DNA from: Streptomyces glaucescens
GTDB taxonomy: Bacteria; Actinomycetota; Actinomycetes; Streptomycetales; Streptomycetaceae
Reading direction: 5' to 3'
Length of the DNA stretch: 64,000 nt
NCBI RefSeq assembly: GCF_000761215.1
Contig: NZ_CP009438.1
Span: 62,001-126,000, forward strand
Below are positions 35,801-44,375 of the stretch, piece by piece (the stretch's first letter is position 1; each line of letters starts with the position of its first letter). Below the pieces are notes generated by a model. That model saw nothing but the letters and a program-made list of their open reading frames with translations, made no database searches and had not been told where the DNA came from. The position numbers and the translations under genes are program-made.

Positions 35801-36406
35801 ATGTCGGAGCTTCTCGTCGACTTCATCACGTCCCTCGACGGCTACGCATCGGGAGAGGGTTGGCCCGGATTCTGGGGCCTCGAGGGCCCGGAGTACCTCG
35901 CGTGGCTCGGTGAGCAGCCCGAGGCCACCTACCTGATGGGAGCGAACACCTACCGCCTGATGTCCGGCTTCGCCGCGGGCGAGGTACCGAACGGCCAGGA
36001 CGAGTTCAGGCCCGAAGAAGAGGCATCCGTCGACGAGCTCACGCAAGCATCAAAAGTGGTGTTCTCCTCCTCACTCGAGGAGCCACTGACGTGGGCCAAC
36101 TCCATTCTCGTCCGCGGCGACGCCGTCGAGGCGGTCCGCGCCATGAAGTCGAGCGGCTCGGGGCTGCTCAGCACGATCGGCAGCCTCAGCCTGTGCCGGT
36201 CCCTCCTGCGAGCCGGACTCGTCGACCGCTTCCGGGTCGTGATGTTCCCGGTGATCACCGGGGCCACGGGCGAAGAACGCATCTACGACGGCTATCCGGA
36301 CGTCGCCCTCGAGATGATCGAGCACCGCACCTTCGACGGCCGCATCCAGCTGGTCGAATACAAGCCCCGCGTGCTCGATCACCCGCCGCTCGGCGTGCCT
36401 GCGTGA
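35801..36406 (+). CDS. Dihydrofolate-reductase-like (RibD C-terminal domain) protein
   Basis: 201 residues of the DHFR/RibD_C fold: MSELLVDFITSLDGYASGEG (first strand and Asp), TYLMGANTYRLMSGF (NADPH-binding loop), LLSTIGSLSLCRSLLRAGLV and DRFRVVMFPVITGATGEERI. Family proteins are presumed NADPH reductases of unknown substrate, widespread in actinobacteria. Free-standing gene; start ATG 35801 in good context. Confidence 0.9.
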   Translation: MSELLVDFITSLDGYASGEGWPGFWGLEGPEYLAWLGEQPEATYLMGANTYRLMSGFAAGEVPNGQDEFRPEEEASVDELTQASKVVFSSSLEEPLTWANSILVRGDAVEAVRAMKSSGSGLLSTIGSLSLCRSLLRAGLVDRFRVVMFPVITGATGEERIYDGYPDVALEMIEHRTFDGRIQLVEYKPRVLDHPPLGVPA

Positions 36407-36580
36407 CGTCGCCCGCCCGCCGGCCTGGACGGCCGCCAGGCCGGCCCGGCGGACACGAAGCAAGAGTGACCTCACCAGCGGCCCGTCCGGGCGGGCGAAC
36501 AGCACACGCCCGTGTCCAGGCATACCGCCTCAAGTTCGGGGCAACAGCAATCAGACAGCTCGGCTCCCCCTTCCGAGTAC

Positions 36581-36618
36581 GGCGGTCTCGCCACCATCCC
36601 CCCGGTGGCGAGACCGCC
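36581..36618. terminator. 15-bp perfect inverted repeat
   Basis: GGCGGTCTCGCCACC (36581-36595) and GGTGGCGAGACCGCC (36604-36618), loop 8 bases. It lies 175 bases beyond the reductase stop and next to a transposase scrap. Could be a terminator or a remnant of an IS end. Confidence 0.5.
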
Positions 36619-36737
36619 CACCCCAAGCCGGTGCCAGGCACTCCCGTACCCACGCCAGACTGCGGCCGGGCCGTGCGAGCGCCACTGCGCCATTCGCCGT
36701 CACGGACCAGGCGCCGACTGCGCTTGCACCGGCGCGG

Positions 36738-36825
36738 GACCGTTCCACGACCCAGCGGCGACGCAGCACCTGGAAGCCGCGGGTGTCATCGCTACGGCGG
36801 ACGAAGCCGAGGTCAATATCCGGGC
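36738..36825 (-). pseudogene. IS5/IS1182-type transposase C-terminal scrap
   Basis: Minus strand: DIDLGFVRRSDDTRGFQVLR and RRWVVERS, matching the conserved end of IS5-type transposases around the catalytic Glu (FQVLPRRWVVERTF in relatives, from memory). Nothing else of the element is left. Confidence 0.6.
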
Positions 36826-36994
36826 CGCGTTGCACTTCGCGCGACGAGGTGGCCGGTGTGTCCCCATCGGCCCTTCCTGTCAACCGCCGAAGCGTTGCTG
36901 GACGTAGGCAGCCGGATGCGTGCGGCATCCCGAGGCCACCAGGACGCGGCCGCTCCACCCGGAAAAACAGCCTCGCCTTCGCCCCGTGTGCCGG

Positions 36995-37369
36995 TCAGGT
37001 GGGGTTCAGCGGAGTGATACCGGTACCCGCGTACAGCTCGGGTTCCAGCGACAGAACCGTGAGAGGCTCCCCTGCTTTGATCGCCTGCCAGGCGATCGCC
37101 GCCGCGTGGGCCACCGGCCAGTCCACGTTCTTCCAGTCCATCGCGTCCACGGAGTGCGCCGCGGTGAACGGGATGTGCTCGGCGAACCGCAAGGATGCCG
37201 CGTGCTTGCCTGCCCCGGCGACCCGCCGCTCGGCGGCGAGGATGGACAGGGAGGGGATGAGGGCGCGGCCGGTGCCGCGCGAGGCCTCGATGTAGAGGCC
37301 GGTGAAGAAGGGGTGGGCCCGGTACAGGGCGGCCAGGGCGGTGTGGTCCAGGACAGCCGTCAGGTTCAC
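36995..37369 (-). CDS. PIN-like toxin (VapC-type), inferred
   Basis: 124 residues. MNLTAVLDHTALAALYRAHP has the first acidic residue at the end of a strand, and PSLSILAAERRV the middle acidic position. DWKNVDWPVAHAAAIAWQAI parallels the 'D..hAa.a' helix of PIN nucleases, and PLTVLSLEPELYAGTGI the last strand. Not all canonical PIN acids are obvious, so nuclease activity is uncertain. Its GTG overlaps the stop of an RHH-type antitoxin (GTGA), the usual antitoxin-first order. Confidence 0.6.
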   Translation of the reverse strand: MNLTAVLDHTALAALYRAHPFFTGLYIEASRGTGRALIPSLSILAAERRVAGAGKHAASLRFAEHIPFTAAHSVDAMDWKNVDWPVAHAAAIAWQAIKAGEPLTVLSLEPELYAGTGITPLNPT

Positions 37370-37620
37370 GCGACGGCGCCGCCCTGATGGGCGCGGATCT
37401 TCGCCCAGGCTTCCCGACCGGCCTGCTGGACCTGCTCCGTGTACTGGAGGCCGAGCTCACGGGCCGCCTCGACAGCGCGCTGCTCCCGTTCGGCTTCCGT
37501 CAGCTCGCGGGAGGCGAGCTCTTCCAGCAGCTCGGTGATGGTGGTGCCGCGCTCTTCGGCGAGGACACGCAAGCGGTCCCGCACTTTCTCGCTGGTCTTG
37601 ATGCTCGTCGGCTTGCTCAC
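37366..37620 (-). CDS. Ribbon-helix-helix antitoxin-like protein
   Basis: 84 residues. The N-terminus SIKTSEKVRDRLRVLAEERG then TTITELLEELASRELTEAER is a compact RHH DNA-binding fold (beta strand, two helices). The C-terminal helix (ARELGLQYTEQVQQAGREAW) should bind the toxin. GTG start at 37620. A perfect 17-base palindrome lies 9 bases upstream, the expected autorepression site. Together with the following gene it forms a VapBC-like pair. Confidence 0.75.
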   Translation of the reverse strand: MSKPTSIKTSEKVRDRLRVLAEERGTTITELLEELASRELTEAEREQRAVEAARELGLQYTEQVQQAGREAWAKIRAHQGGAVA

Positions 37621-37628
37621 ACTGCCTA

Positions 37629-37645
37629 TTCTACCGGCGGTAGAA
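37629..37645 (-). promoter_or_regulatory. Palindromic operator for the antitoxin
   Basis: TTCTACCG-G-CGGTAGAA: perfect 8-bp arms around one central base, 9 bases before the antitoxin start. It also lies in the leader of the divergent phosphatase gene at 37781. Confidence 0.7.
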
Positions 37646-37780
37646 CCCGCGGGCCCGGGAGCGCGTCACCCCACCCCGGCCCGCGAGTCCCGTGCGCATC
37701 CGACCCGGGGGCCGGGCGTGACACAGAGGCGAATCCCGCTGAGTCGGTCATGGGTTACCCATCGGTGCTATCAAGGGTGT

Positions 37781-40594
37781 ATGAGGGTATCTTCCGGACA
37801 ACTCCGGACCCGGCCCCGGACGCTGTCTCGTGCCCCGCCCACCGGACGCGCCCGTCGCCGGCGCGTCTCTCTGCTGGACCCGCACAGCGCGGCCGGGCAG
37901 GTATTCCTCGTCCAGATCGTGATCGTGGTCCTGCTGGTCGTGGCCGGGATAGTGAGCGTCATGCTCCAATCGGCGCACGACGCCGTCCAGCAAGGGCGTC
38001 GGGACTCGCTCGTCGCCGCCCAGTCGTTCGCGAGTTCTCCTGGCATGGTCGAGGCGCTGCGAAGCCGCGACCCGACCGCGGTGCTGCAGCCACGAGCCGA
38101 AGAGGCGCGCAAGAGGACGGGCGTGGATTTCGTGGTGGTCACGGACACCAAGGGGATCCGCCTCACGTATCCCTATCCGCAGGAGATCGGGAAGAAGTTC
38201 GTCGGCACCATCCAACCGGCGCTCGAAGGCAAGACCGTCATCGAGCAGGCAGGCGGCCCGCCCGTGCCGGAGGGCGAGGGGACGGCCGTGCAGGCGGTGG
38301 TCCCGGTGACCGACGCGCGCGGGACCGTCGTCGGTCTGGTCTCGGCCGGGATCACGGTCGAGAACGTGGGAAGGCTGTGGGTGCCGCAGCTGCCGATCAT
38401 CCTCGGAACCGGGGCTGCCGGACTGGCCCTGGCGGCCACGGGGACCACGCTCGTGTCCCGGCGGCTGCTGCGGCATACGCACGGTCTGGCTCCGCTGGAG
38501 CTCGCGCGGATGTACGAGCACCACGACGCGGTCCTGCACGCGGTGCGAGAAGGGGTGCTCATCACCGCCGCCGACGGGCGGTTGCTGCTGGCCAACGACG
38601 AGGCGAACCGGCTGCTCGGCCTGCCGACGGACGCACCGGGGCGCCATGTGCGGGAGCTGGGGCTGTCAGAGCGGATGACTCACCTGCTCATCTCCCCGGA
38701 GGCGGTCACCGACGAGGTGTGTCCTGCCGAGGACCGGTTGCTGGCCGTGAACAAGCGCGCGACGTTCCCGAGCGGGGACCAAAGCGGCAGCGTCGTGACA
38801 CTGCGGGACACCACGGAGTTGGCCGCCGTCTCGGGACGGGCGGAGGTGGCACGGGAGCGGCTGACGCTGCTGTACGAGGCCGGGACGCGGATGGGAACGA
38901 CGCTCGACGTGAGGCGTACGGCCCAGGAGCTGGCCGACGTGGTGGTACCGCGGTTCGCCGACATCGTCACGGTCGATCTGCTGGACGCGGTGCTGCTCGG
39001 ACGAGAACCCACCGCGGAGGGATGGCGGCATCTGCGGCGTGCGGCGATCAGCGGGAATCAGCAGGCGATGCCGATGTATCCGGCGGGCGAAGTGATCACG
39101 TTCTCGCCGGGGACGCCGCAGATGGAGGCGCTGCAGCGAGGGAGGGGCGTCCTGGAGGCGGACCTGCGGCAGGCGCACGGCTGGCAGGAGCAGGACCCGG
39201 ACCGGGCCCGCAGGGCCATGGAGAGGGGACTGCGTTCGCTGGTGGCCATGCCGCTGCGGGCGCGGAACGTGCCGCTGGGCGTGGTGAACTTCTACCGGTC
39301 GACCCCCTCCCCGGCGTTCGAACCAGAGGATCTGTCCTTCGCCGAGGAACTGGCCGCACGTGCCGCGGTGGCCATCGACAACGCCCGGAGGTTCGCCCGG
39401 GAGCACGCGCTGGCGGTCACACTGCAGCGCAGCCTGCTGCCGCGCGGGCAGCCGCAGCAGGACGCACTGGAGGTGGCCTGGCGCTATCTGCCCGCAGAGG
39501 CGGGGGTGGGCGGTGACTGGTTCGACGTCATCCCACTGCCGGGCGCGCGCGTGGCGCTGGCGATGGGTGACGTCGTCGGCCATGGGCTGCACGCCGCGGC
39601 GACCATGGGCCGGCTGCGTACCGCGGTGCACAACTTCTCGACGCTCGATCTCCCGGTTGACGAGGTGCTCGCCAACCTGGACGACCTCGTCGTACGCATG
39701 GACAACGAGGAGAGGGCCGAGGGGGACGGCGAAGGCCACGAAGGGGAGGGGGTGACGGGAGCGACATGTCTGTACGCGATCTACGACCCGGTGACGGGAA
39801 TCTGCACGATGGCCCGCGCGGGGCACCCCGAGCCGGTGCTGGTGCGCCCGGACGGAACCGTCACCTGTCCCGGTGTGCCGGCATCGGCCCCGCTGGGTCT
39901 CGGCTGCTACCCCTTCGAAACCGCCGAGGTGCACCTGGGCGAGGGTTCTCGGCTGGTGCTCTACACCGACGGCCTGGTGGAGCAACGAGGCCATGACATC
40001 GACGTCGGCCTGGACCGGCTGCGCCGGACACTGAGCGAGGCCGGGATGCGCGCTCCGGAGGAGGCGTGCCAGGCGGTGATCGAATCGCTGAAGCCGGCGC
40101 ACCCCACCGACGACATCGCGCTGCTGGTGGCGCGGACCCGGAGGTTCCCGCCCTCGCGCGTGGCCGAGTGGAGCGTGCCGTCCGATCCCGCGGAGGTGCC
40201 CTCGGTGCGGGCACGGTGCAGGGCGACGCTGCGGAGTTGGGGGCTGGAGGGGATCGCTTTCACCACGGAACTGATCCTCAGCGAGTTGGCCACGAACGCG
40301 ATCCGCTACGGGTCGCCACCGGTCAACGTGCGGCTGCTGTACGGGCGCTGTCTGGTCTGCGAGGTGTCGGACGCCAGCAGTACATCGCCTCGTCTGCGGC
40401 GGGCGACGACCACGGACGAAGGCGGACGGGGCCTGTTCCTCGTGGCGCAGTTCGCGCAGCGATGGGGCACGCGCTACACCGCCCGCGGCAAGGTCATCTG
40501 GACGGAACAGCCCCTGAGCGACGGCCCGTCCGCCGCCCTGGCCCACGCACCGGTCGACGCTCTCCTCGAACAGTTCGGTGATGCCACCCTGTGA
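37781..40594 (+). CDS. Membrane PP2C (SpoIIE) phosphatase with Cache-like sensor, PAS, GAF and RsbW-like domains
   Basis: 937 residues. TM1 about 41-62 (VFLVQIVIVVLLVVAGIVSV), an extracytoplasmic Cache-like sensor (VDFVVVTDTKGIRLTYPYPQ), TM2 about 203-226. PAS about 245-340, GAF about 365-535, and PP2C/SpoIIE about 555-790 with metal-binding GGDWFDV and MGDVVGHG and the end motif TDDIALLVARTR. The C-terminal HATPase is about 795-920 (LSELATNAIRYG, GGRGLFLVAQF). It combines phosphatase and anti-sigma kinase on one chain, acting on STAS antagonists such as those encoded just downstream. ATG 37781 is chosen because sense starts there. Inferred signal: a small periplasmic ligand. Confidence 0.9.
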   Translation: MRVSSGQLRTRPRTLSRAPPTGRARRRRVSLLDPHSAAGQVFLVQIVIVVLLVVAGIVSVMLQSAHDAVQQGRRDSLVAAQSFASSPGMVEALRSRDPTAVLQPRAEEARKRTGVDFVVVTDTKGIRLTYPYPQEIGKKFVGTIQPALEGKTVIEQAGGPPVPEGEGTAVQAVVPVTDARGTVVGLVSAGITVENVGRLWVPQLPIILGTGAAGLALAATGTTLVSRRLLRHTHGLAPLELARMYEHHDAVLHAVREGVLITAADGRLLLANDEANRLLGLPTDAPGRHVRELGLSERMTHLLISPEAVTDEVCPAEDRLLAVNKRATFPSGDQSGSVVTLRDTTELAAVSGRAEVARERLTLLYEAGTRMGTTLDVRRTAQELADVVVPRFADIVTVDLLDAVLLGREPTAEGWRHLRRAAISGNQQAMPMYPAGEVITFSPGTPQMEALQRGRGVLEADLRQAHGWQEQDPDRARRAMERGLRSLVAMPLRARNVPLGVVNFYRSTPSPAFEPEDLSFAEELAARAAVAIDNARRFAREHALAVTLQRSLLPRGQPQQDALEVAWRYLPAEAGVGGDWFDVIPLPGARVALAMGDVVGHGLHAAATMGRLRTAVHNFSTLDLPVDEVLANLDDLVVRMDNEERAEGDGEGHEGEGVTGATCLYAIYDPVTGICTMARAGHPEPVLVRPDGTVTCPGVPASAPLGLGCYPFETAEVHLGEGSRLVLYTDGLVEQRGHDIDVGLDRLRRTLSEAGMRAPEEACQAVIESLKPAHPTDDIALLVARTRRFPPSRVAEWSVPSDPAEVPSVRARCRATLRSWGLEGIAFTTELILSELATNAIRYGSPPVNVRLLYGRCLVCEVSDASSTSPRLRRATTTDEGGRGLFLVAQFAQRWGTRYTARGKVIWTEQPLSDGPSAALAHAPVDALLEQFGDATL

Positions 40595-40689
40595 GTTCGC
40601 AGAGCATGCTCCCGCGCCGCGGGGCAAGCCCGCGAAGTCCCCTGCACGAGAACCGGAACGACATCAGGCGACACTGCCACGGCGAGATT

Positions 40690-40960
40690 CGTGATCGCGG
40701 ACGAGACAGCCGGTCCGGTTCACGTACCAGGCGACGAGGCCGGCCTGTCAGTGCCCAGACGCACGTAGCGTCACGCGCGCGGTGGGGCCCGTAGCGCTCG
40801 GTCAGTACCTCCACCAGCCACAGGCCGTGGCCGCCCTCGGTGGCGGCGGCGTACTCGGGGTCGGCCGGTGCACGCCACCTGCCGGTGTCGCGGACCTCGA
40901 TCCCAGCACGCGTCGCGACCAACGTACTGGTCGCGACGCGCGCTGCATGGCGAGCGCAGG
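40690..40960 (-). pseudogene. Truncated RsbW-like ATP-binding (anti-sigma) fragment
   Basis: Minus strand reads ATRAGIEVRDTGRWRAPADP, then EGGHGLWLVEVLTERYGPHR (HATPase G box) and ATCVWALTG. This is the C-terminal third of an RsbW-type kinase; the N-terminal helix with the N box is absent and the frame runs on far past the expected end. Possibly displaced when the neighbouring STAS gene was placed here. Confidence 0.55.
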
Positions 40961-40963
40961 GTT

Positions 40964-41332
40964 TCAGGTGGTGGTGCGGTCGTCTCGGCGTGCGGCGAGC
41001 GCGGCGTCGGCGCTGGGGTGGACGGGCAGGAAGGTGTCCATCCCGGTGACGCTGAGCAGGCGGCCCAGCCGGTCGGGGATGGCTGCCAGGGTCAGGGAGC
41101 CGTCGGCGTCCTTGGCGCAGCGCCAGATGCCGACGAGGGCGCCCAGGCCGGAGGAGTCGCAGAACGTGACGCCCGCCAGGTCGGCGACCAGGTCGGGGTG
41201 GCCGTTCGCGATGAGGTCCAGGGCGCGGGCCCGCACGGCGGGGGCGGAGGCGATGTCGAATTCACCGGAGAGTGCGATGACGGCCCGGGTGCCGTCGGTG
41301 TGCGGGACGTCGATGTGGAGTGCGTCGGTCAT
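40964..41332 (-). CDS. STAS-domain anti-sigma factor antagonist
   Basis: 122 residues. Core RAVIALSGEFDIASAPAVRA, then DLAGVTFCDSSGLGALVGIW, where the Ser of CDSSG is the phosphorylation site that controls binding to RsbW-like kinases. LTLAAIPDRLGRLLSVTGMD follows. Start ATG overlaps the stop of the phosphatase gene (ATGA), so phosphatase and substrate are made together. The PP2C domain upstream probably dephosphorylates this protein. Confidence 0.92.
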   Translation of the reverse strand: MTDALHIDVPHTDGTRAVIALSGEFDIASAPAVRARALDLIANGHPDLVADLAGVTFCDSSGLGALVGIWRCAKDADGSLTLAAIPDRLGRLLSVTGMDTFLPVHPSADAALAARRDDRTTT

Positions 41333-42792
41333 GGGCGTCGGTTCTCCTGCCCGACGGAGGCGCCGGCGGTCGGGGCGGCGGCGCTGTGAGCGGTGGTGGT
41401 GATGCCCGCGGGGGCGGCATCGGGGGTGGGGACGGACAGGGCCAGCAGTGCCACGTCGTCGCGTTCGGTGTCGGGGAGGGTGTCCAGGAGTGCGACGGTG
41501 TCGTCGATCAGGCAGCCTGCCCTGACCGGCACCTGGCGCTGGGCCAGGAAGTCCGTCAGTCCGGTGTCGGCGAGCATGTCGCCTTCGGCGGTGCGGGCCT
41601 CGGTCAGCCCGTCGGTGTACAGCAGCAGTCCCTGGCCGGGTGCCAGGTGCAGGGTGCGTGAGGCGAAGGCGGCTTCGGCGAACGCGCCGACCAGCATGCC
41701 GCCCTTGGCGCGGACCGCCTCCACCCGCATGCCGCCGTCGTCGGTGGGGCTGAGGTGGTAGGCGGGCGGGTGGCCGCCGGTGGCCAGCGTGACCGTGAAA
41801 CCGCCGTCCCGGACGGGATCGAGCAGGCCGAAGATGGCGGTGCAGAAGCGGGTGCCGACCGCCGCGTCCAGCAGCAGCGCGGCGTTCAGGGCCTTGAGCG
41901 CGGCCGTGGGTTCGGCGTCGACGAGGGCTGCGGCCCGCAGCGTGTAGCGGGTCAGTGAGGTGACCGAGGCGGCTTCGGCGCCCTTGCCGCACACATCGCC
42001 CAGGAAGAACGCCCACCGGCCGGCGCCGACGGGGAAGACGTCGTAGAAGTCGCCGCCCACTTCCTGGGGGGAGGCGGTCTTGTAGTGGCAGGCCAGCTCC
42101 AGCCCCGGTACCGCGGGCAGCACGGGAGGCACCAGGGTGCGTTGCAGGGTGGAGGCGAACGCGGCGATGGCCGCCTTGTCCCGCTCCGCGCGCTGCCGGG
42201 CCTCTTCCTCCGCCTGGCGCTTCTCCTGCTCGGCGCGTACGACGTGCAACGCCGACAGCCGCAGTTCGAGCTGGTCACGCACCACCGCCGCCAGGTCCGC
42301 CAGCGTGGCCGAATCCGCCTCGTTGATCTCGCGGGGGCGGGTGTCGAGGATGTTGACCGTGCCCAGCCGGTACCCGTCGGCGGTGATGATCGGAGCGGCG
42401 GCGTAGAACCGCACCCCCATCGGGCCGGCGACCAGCGGATTGGAGCAGGCGACCGGATCGAGCAGGGTGTCGGGGATGACGGTGGTGTCATCGGTCAGCA
42501 CCGCCGAGGCGCACAGGCCCGGGTCGCGGCCGATCTCGGTGACGCCTTCCAGCCCGTGCGTGGCCTTGAACCAGATCCGGTCCTCGTCCACGATCGTCAC
42601 CGTCGCCACCGGCACCTCGAACAAGCGAGCGGCCAGGGCTGCGACTCGGTCGTAGGCACCGTCCGGAGGGGTGTCGAGAATGTCGTAACGGCGCACCGCC
42701 GCCAACCGTGCCGCCTCGACCGCGTCCAGAGGCTTGCTCGGTGCTATCGCAGGCGGACTCGCTTGCTCCGGCATGTTCCTCGTCTCGCTCAT
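41329..42792 (-). CDS. GAF-PP2C (SpoIIE) phosphatase
   Basis: 487 residues from ATG 42792 (GGGGGG upstream). GAF domain about 30-175: DILDTPPDGAYDRVAALAAR, WFKATHGLEGVTEIGRDPGL, FYAAAPIITADGYRLGTVNI. A coiled-coil linker rich in Gln/Glu/Arg (about 180-210) leads to a SpoIIE-type PP2C about 220-445. The PP2C has GGDFYDV, LGDVCGKG, LLLYTDGLTEAR and RDDVALLAL metal ligands. No membrane segment, so it is a soluble sensor-phosphatase. The overlapping STAS gene is its likely substrate. The RPDIL/GLEGVT GAF type is common to light- and redox-sensing proteins, but no ligand can be named. Confidence 0.92.
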   Translation of the reverse strand: MSETRNMPEQASPPAIAPSKPLDAVEAARLAAVRRYDILDTPPDGAYDRVAALAARLFEVPVATVTIVDEDRIWFKATHGLEGVTEIGRDPGLCASAVLTDDTTVIPDTLLDPVACSNPLVAGPMGVRFYAAAPIITADGYRLGTVNILDTRPREINEADSATLADLAAVVRDQLELRLSALHVVRAEQEKRQAEEEARQRAERDKAAIAAFASTLQRTLVPPVLPAVPGLELACHYKTASPQEVGGDFYDVFPVGAGRWAFFLGDVCGKGAEAASVTSLTRYTLRAAALVDAEPTAALKALNAALLLDAAVGTRFCTAIFGLLDPVRDGGFTVTLATGGHPPAYHLSPTDDGGMRVEAVRAKGGMLVGAFAEAAFASRTLHLAPGQGLLLYTDGLTEARTAEGDMLADTGLTDFLAQRQVPVRAGCLIDDTVALLDTLPDTERDDVALLALSVPTPDAAPAGITTTAHSAAAPTAGASVGQENRRP

Positions 42793-43070
42793 CCCCCCAG
42801 GAAGGCACCGACCGGACAGCCAGCGCTCTGGAACTCTACCGAACGCTGGCCGATACACCCGATCCGGCGCCGGGCCTCATGGAACGGCCGCCACAGCCTC
42901 GTCCCGCCGTGCGCGCGATGGTGAGCAGAACGCGCGCGACGGTCCGGCCGGCGAAGGTGCCGCCGGGACCGTCACGCGTGTGTGGTCGCGAAGGCCGCTC
43001 ACGCGGTGAAAGCCTCCACGAGGCTTCAGCCGGACGATCGTCCTCACGGGCAACAGGAGACGGCGGCGGT

Positions 43071-43466
43071 TCAGCCGCTGAAGGCGTCGCTGAGGGATTC
43101 CCGGCAGTCGATGACCGCGTCGACGCCGACGATGCTCATGGTGCGCCTCACGTTCTCGGCCGGTGCGGCCAGGCGCAGCCACCCGCCGGCCTCGCTGAGG
43201 GCGCGGTGGGCGGCGATGAGGATGTTGATGCCGCTGGAGTCCATGAAGGTGACCTTCCCCATGTCGGCCACGACCCGGGGACCGGACTCGCCCTGGGCGT
43301 CCAGGGCCCGGCAGAGAGTGTCTGCGGTGTGGTGGTCGATCTCCCCGGCCAGGGCCACCACGCGGATGCCGTCGGTCACGGTGACCGCGGCCGACAGCCG
43401 GCCCGACTGTGCAGCGTGACCGGTGTCCGCCGTACGGTTCTCACCCATGTGAAGATACTGGCACAT
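43071..43466 (-). CDS. STAS-domain anti-sigma factor antagonist
   Basis: 131 residues from ATG 43466, which has GGAGG 5 bases upstream (alternative ATG 43448). RVVALAGEIDHHTADTLCRA and VTFMDSSGINILIAAHRALS contain the conserved DSSG phosphorylation site. Divergent from the RsbW-like kinase at 43607, with which it probably pairs. Separated from the phosphatase gene by 278 bases. Confidence 0.9.
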   Translation of the reverse strand: MCQYLHMGENRTADTGHAAQSGRLSAAVTVTDGIRVVALAGEIDHHTADTLCRALDAQGESGPRVVADMGKVTFMDSSGINILIAAHRALSEAGGWLRLAAPAENVRRTMSIVGVDAVIDCRESLSDAFSG

Positions 43467-43606
43467 CAGGACCTCCGCCCGGAATGATGCCCCGCATGCC
43501 CCGGGTGATGCCCCGCTGTCGGCAGAGCCGGACGAGGGACATGGGGCGTTGCCCGCCTTTGCGGGGGTACGCGCAGGGTGTGGACGGGGGCGTGAAGGCG
43601 GTTGCG

Positions 43607-44077
43607 ATGGGATCGGTGCGCGCGGGCGAGGACGGCGCCGTGCCGTACGGGCGCCCTCTGCGGGTGGCCTTGGACGGGGACGGCACCATGATTGCCAAGG
43701 CCCGTCAGCTGGCCGCCGGCTTCCTTGCCCGGATGCAGGCCGACCACGGCCTGCACGTCTCACAGCGCGCCCTGGACCTGACCCAGTTGGTGGTCAGCGA
43801 GCTGGTCACCAACGCCCGCAAGTACGCGCCGGGCCCGACCCTGCTGGACCTGCGGATCACGGGCGCGACGGTCGAGGTGGCGGTGTGGGACTCCGACCCG
43901 GTCCTGCCCGTCGCCCGGGCCGCGGACGCCGGCCGCGTCGGCCAGCACGGTCTGGAGATCGTCATGGCCGTCGCCCAGAGCCTGGAAGTCCATCGCGAGC
44001 CGGTCGGCAAACGCATCACCGCCCGCATCGCCCTCGCCGACGATCCCGGCGCCCTCACCGGACGTCCTCCCCAGTAG
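43607..44077 (+). CDS. RsbW-like ATP-binding anti-sigma kinase
   Basis: 156 residues. The HATPase fold is complete: QLVVSELVTNARKYAPGPTL (N box), VEVAVWDSDP (G1) and GRVGQHGLEIVMAVAQSLEV (G2). Start ATG 43607, with GTG 43577 also possible. It should phosphorylate the STAS antagonist encoded divergently and bind a sigma factor of the SigB/SigF type, which is not in the window. Confidence 0.85.
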   Translation: MGSVRAGEDGAVPYGRPLRVALDGDGTMIAKARQLAAGFLARMQADHGLHVSQRALDLTQLVVSELVTNARKYAPGPTLLDLRITGATVEVAVWDSDPVLPVARAADAGRVGQHGLEIVMAVAQSLEVHREPVGKRITARIALADDPGALTGRPPQ

Positions 44078-44190
44078 ACGTTCGGCCGGTCCTCGTCCCG
44101 CGTGCCGCCGGTCGGACGTGTGGGGCAGCCGCCTCACTCATGCCCGTCCGCGAGCCGCTGCCGGCCGGGACCGCCGGTTCGAGCGTCACA

Positions 44191-44217
44191 GGCCCGTCAC
44201 CGGCTCGGTGAGGGGCC
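44191..44217. terminator. Bidirectional hairpin between kinase and carbonic anhydrase
   Basis: GGCCCGTCACCG / CGGTGAGGGGCC, 11 of 12 bases paired, 3-base loop, then TTCGTCG. It lies between two convergent genes. Confidence 0.65.
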
Positions 44218-44375
44218 TTCGTCGTCGGACGGAACCTGGGTCCGGGTGCTGAAGGTGACCGGGATCTGGTGGGCGCGGGCGGATGCGGCCCGGCCGCAAG
44301 CAGTGGCGGCACTCCCGCGATCCGGCTGTGGCCACCGGGCGGGCCGGGGCACAGCTTGTGCCCCGGCCGGAATGG

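Noticed and set aside
38666..40627. 653-codon open frame antisense to the 937-aa phosphatase
   Set aside because: Arg/His-rich, no motifs, while the plus strand shows complete PP2C and HATPase motifs.
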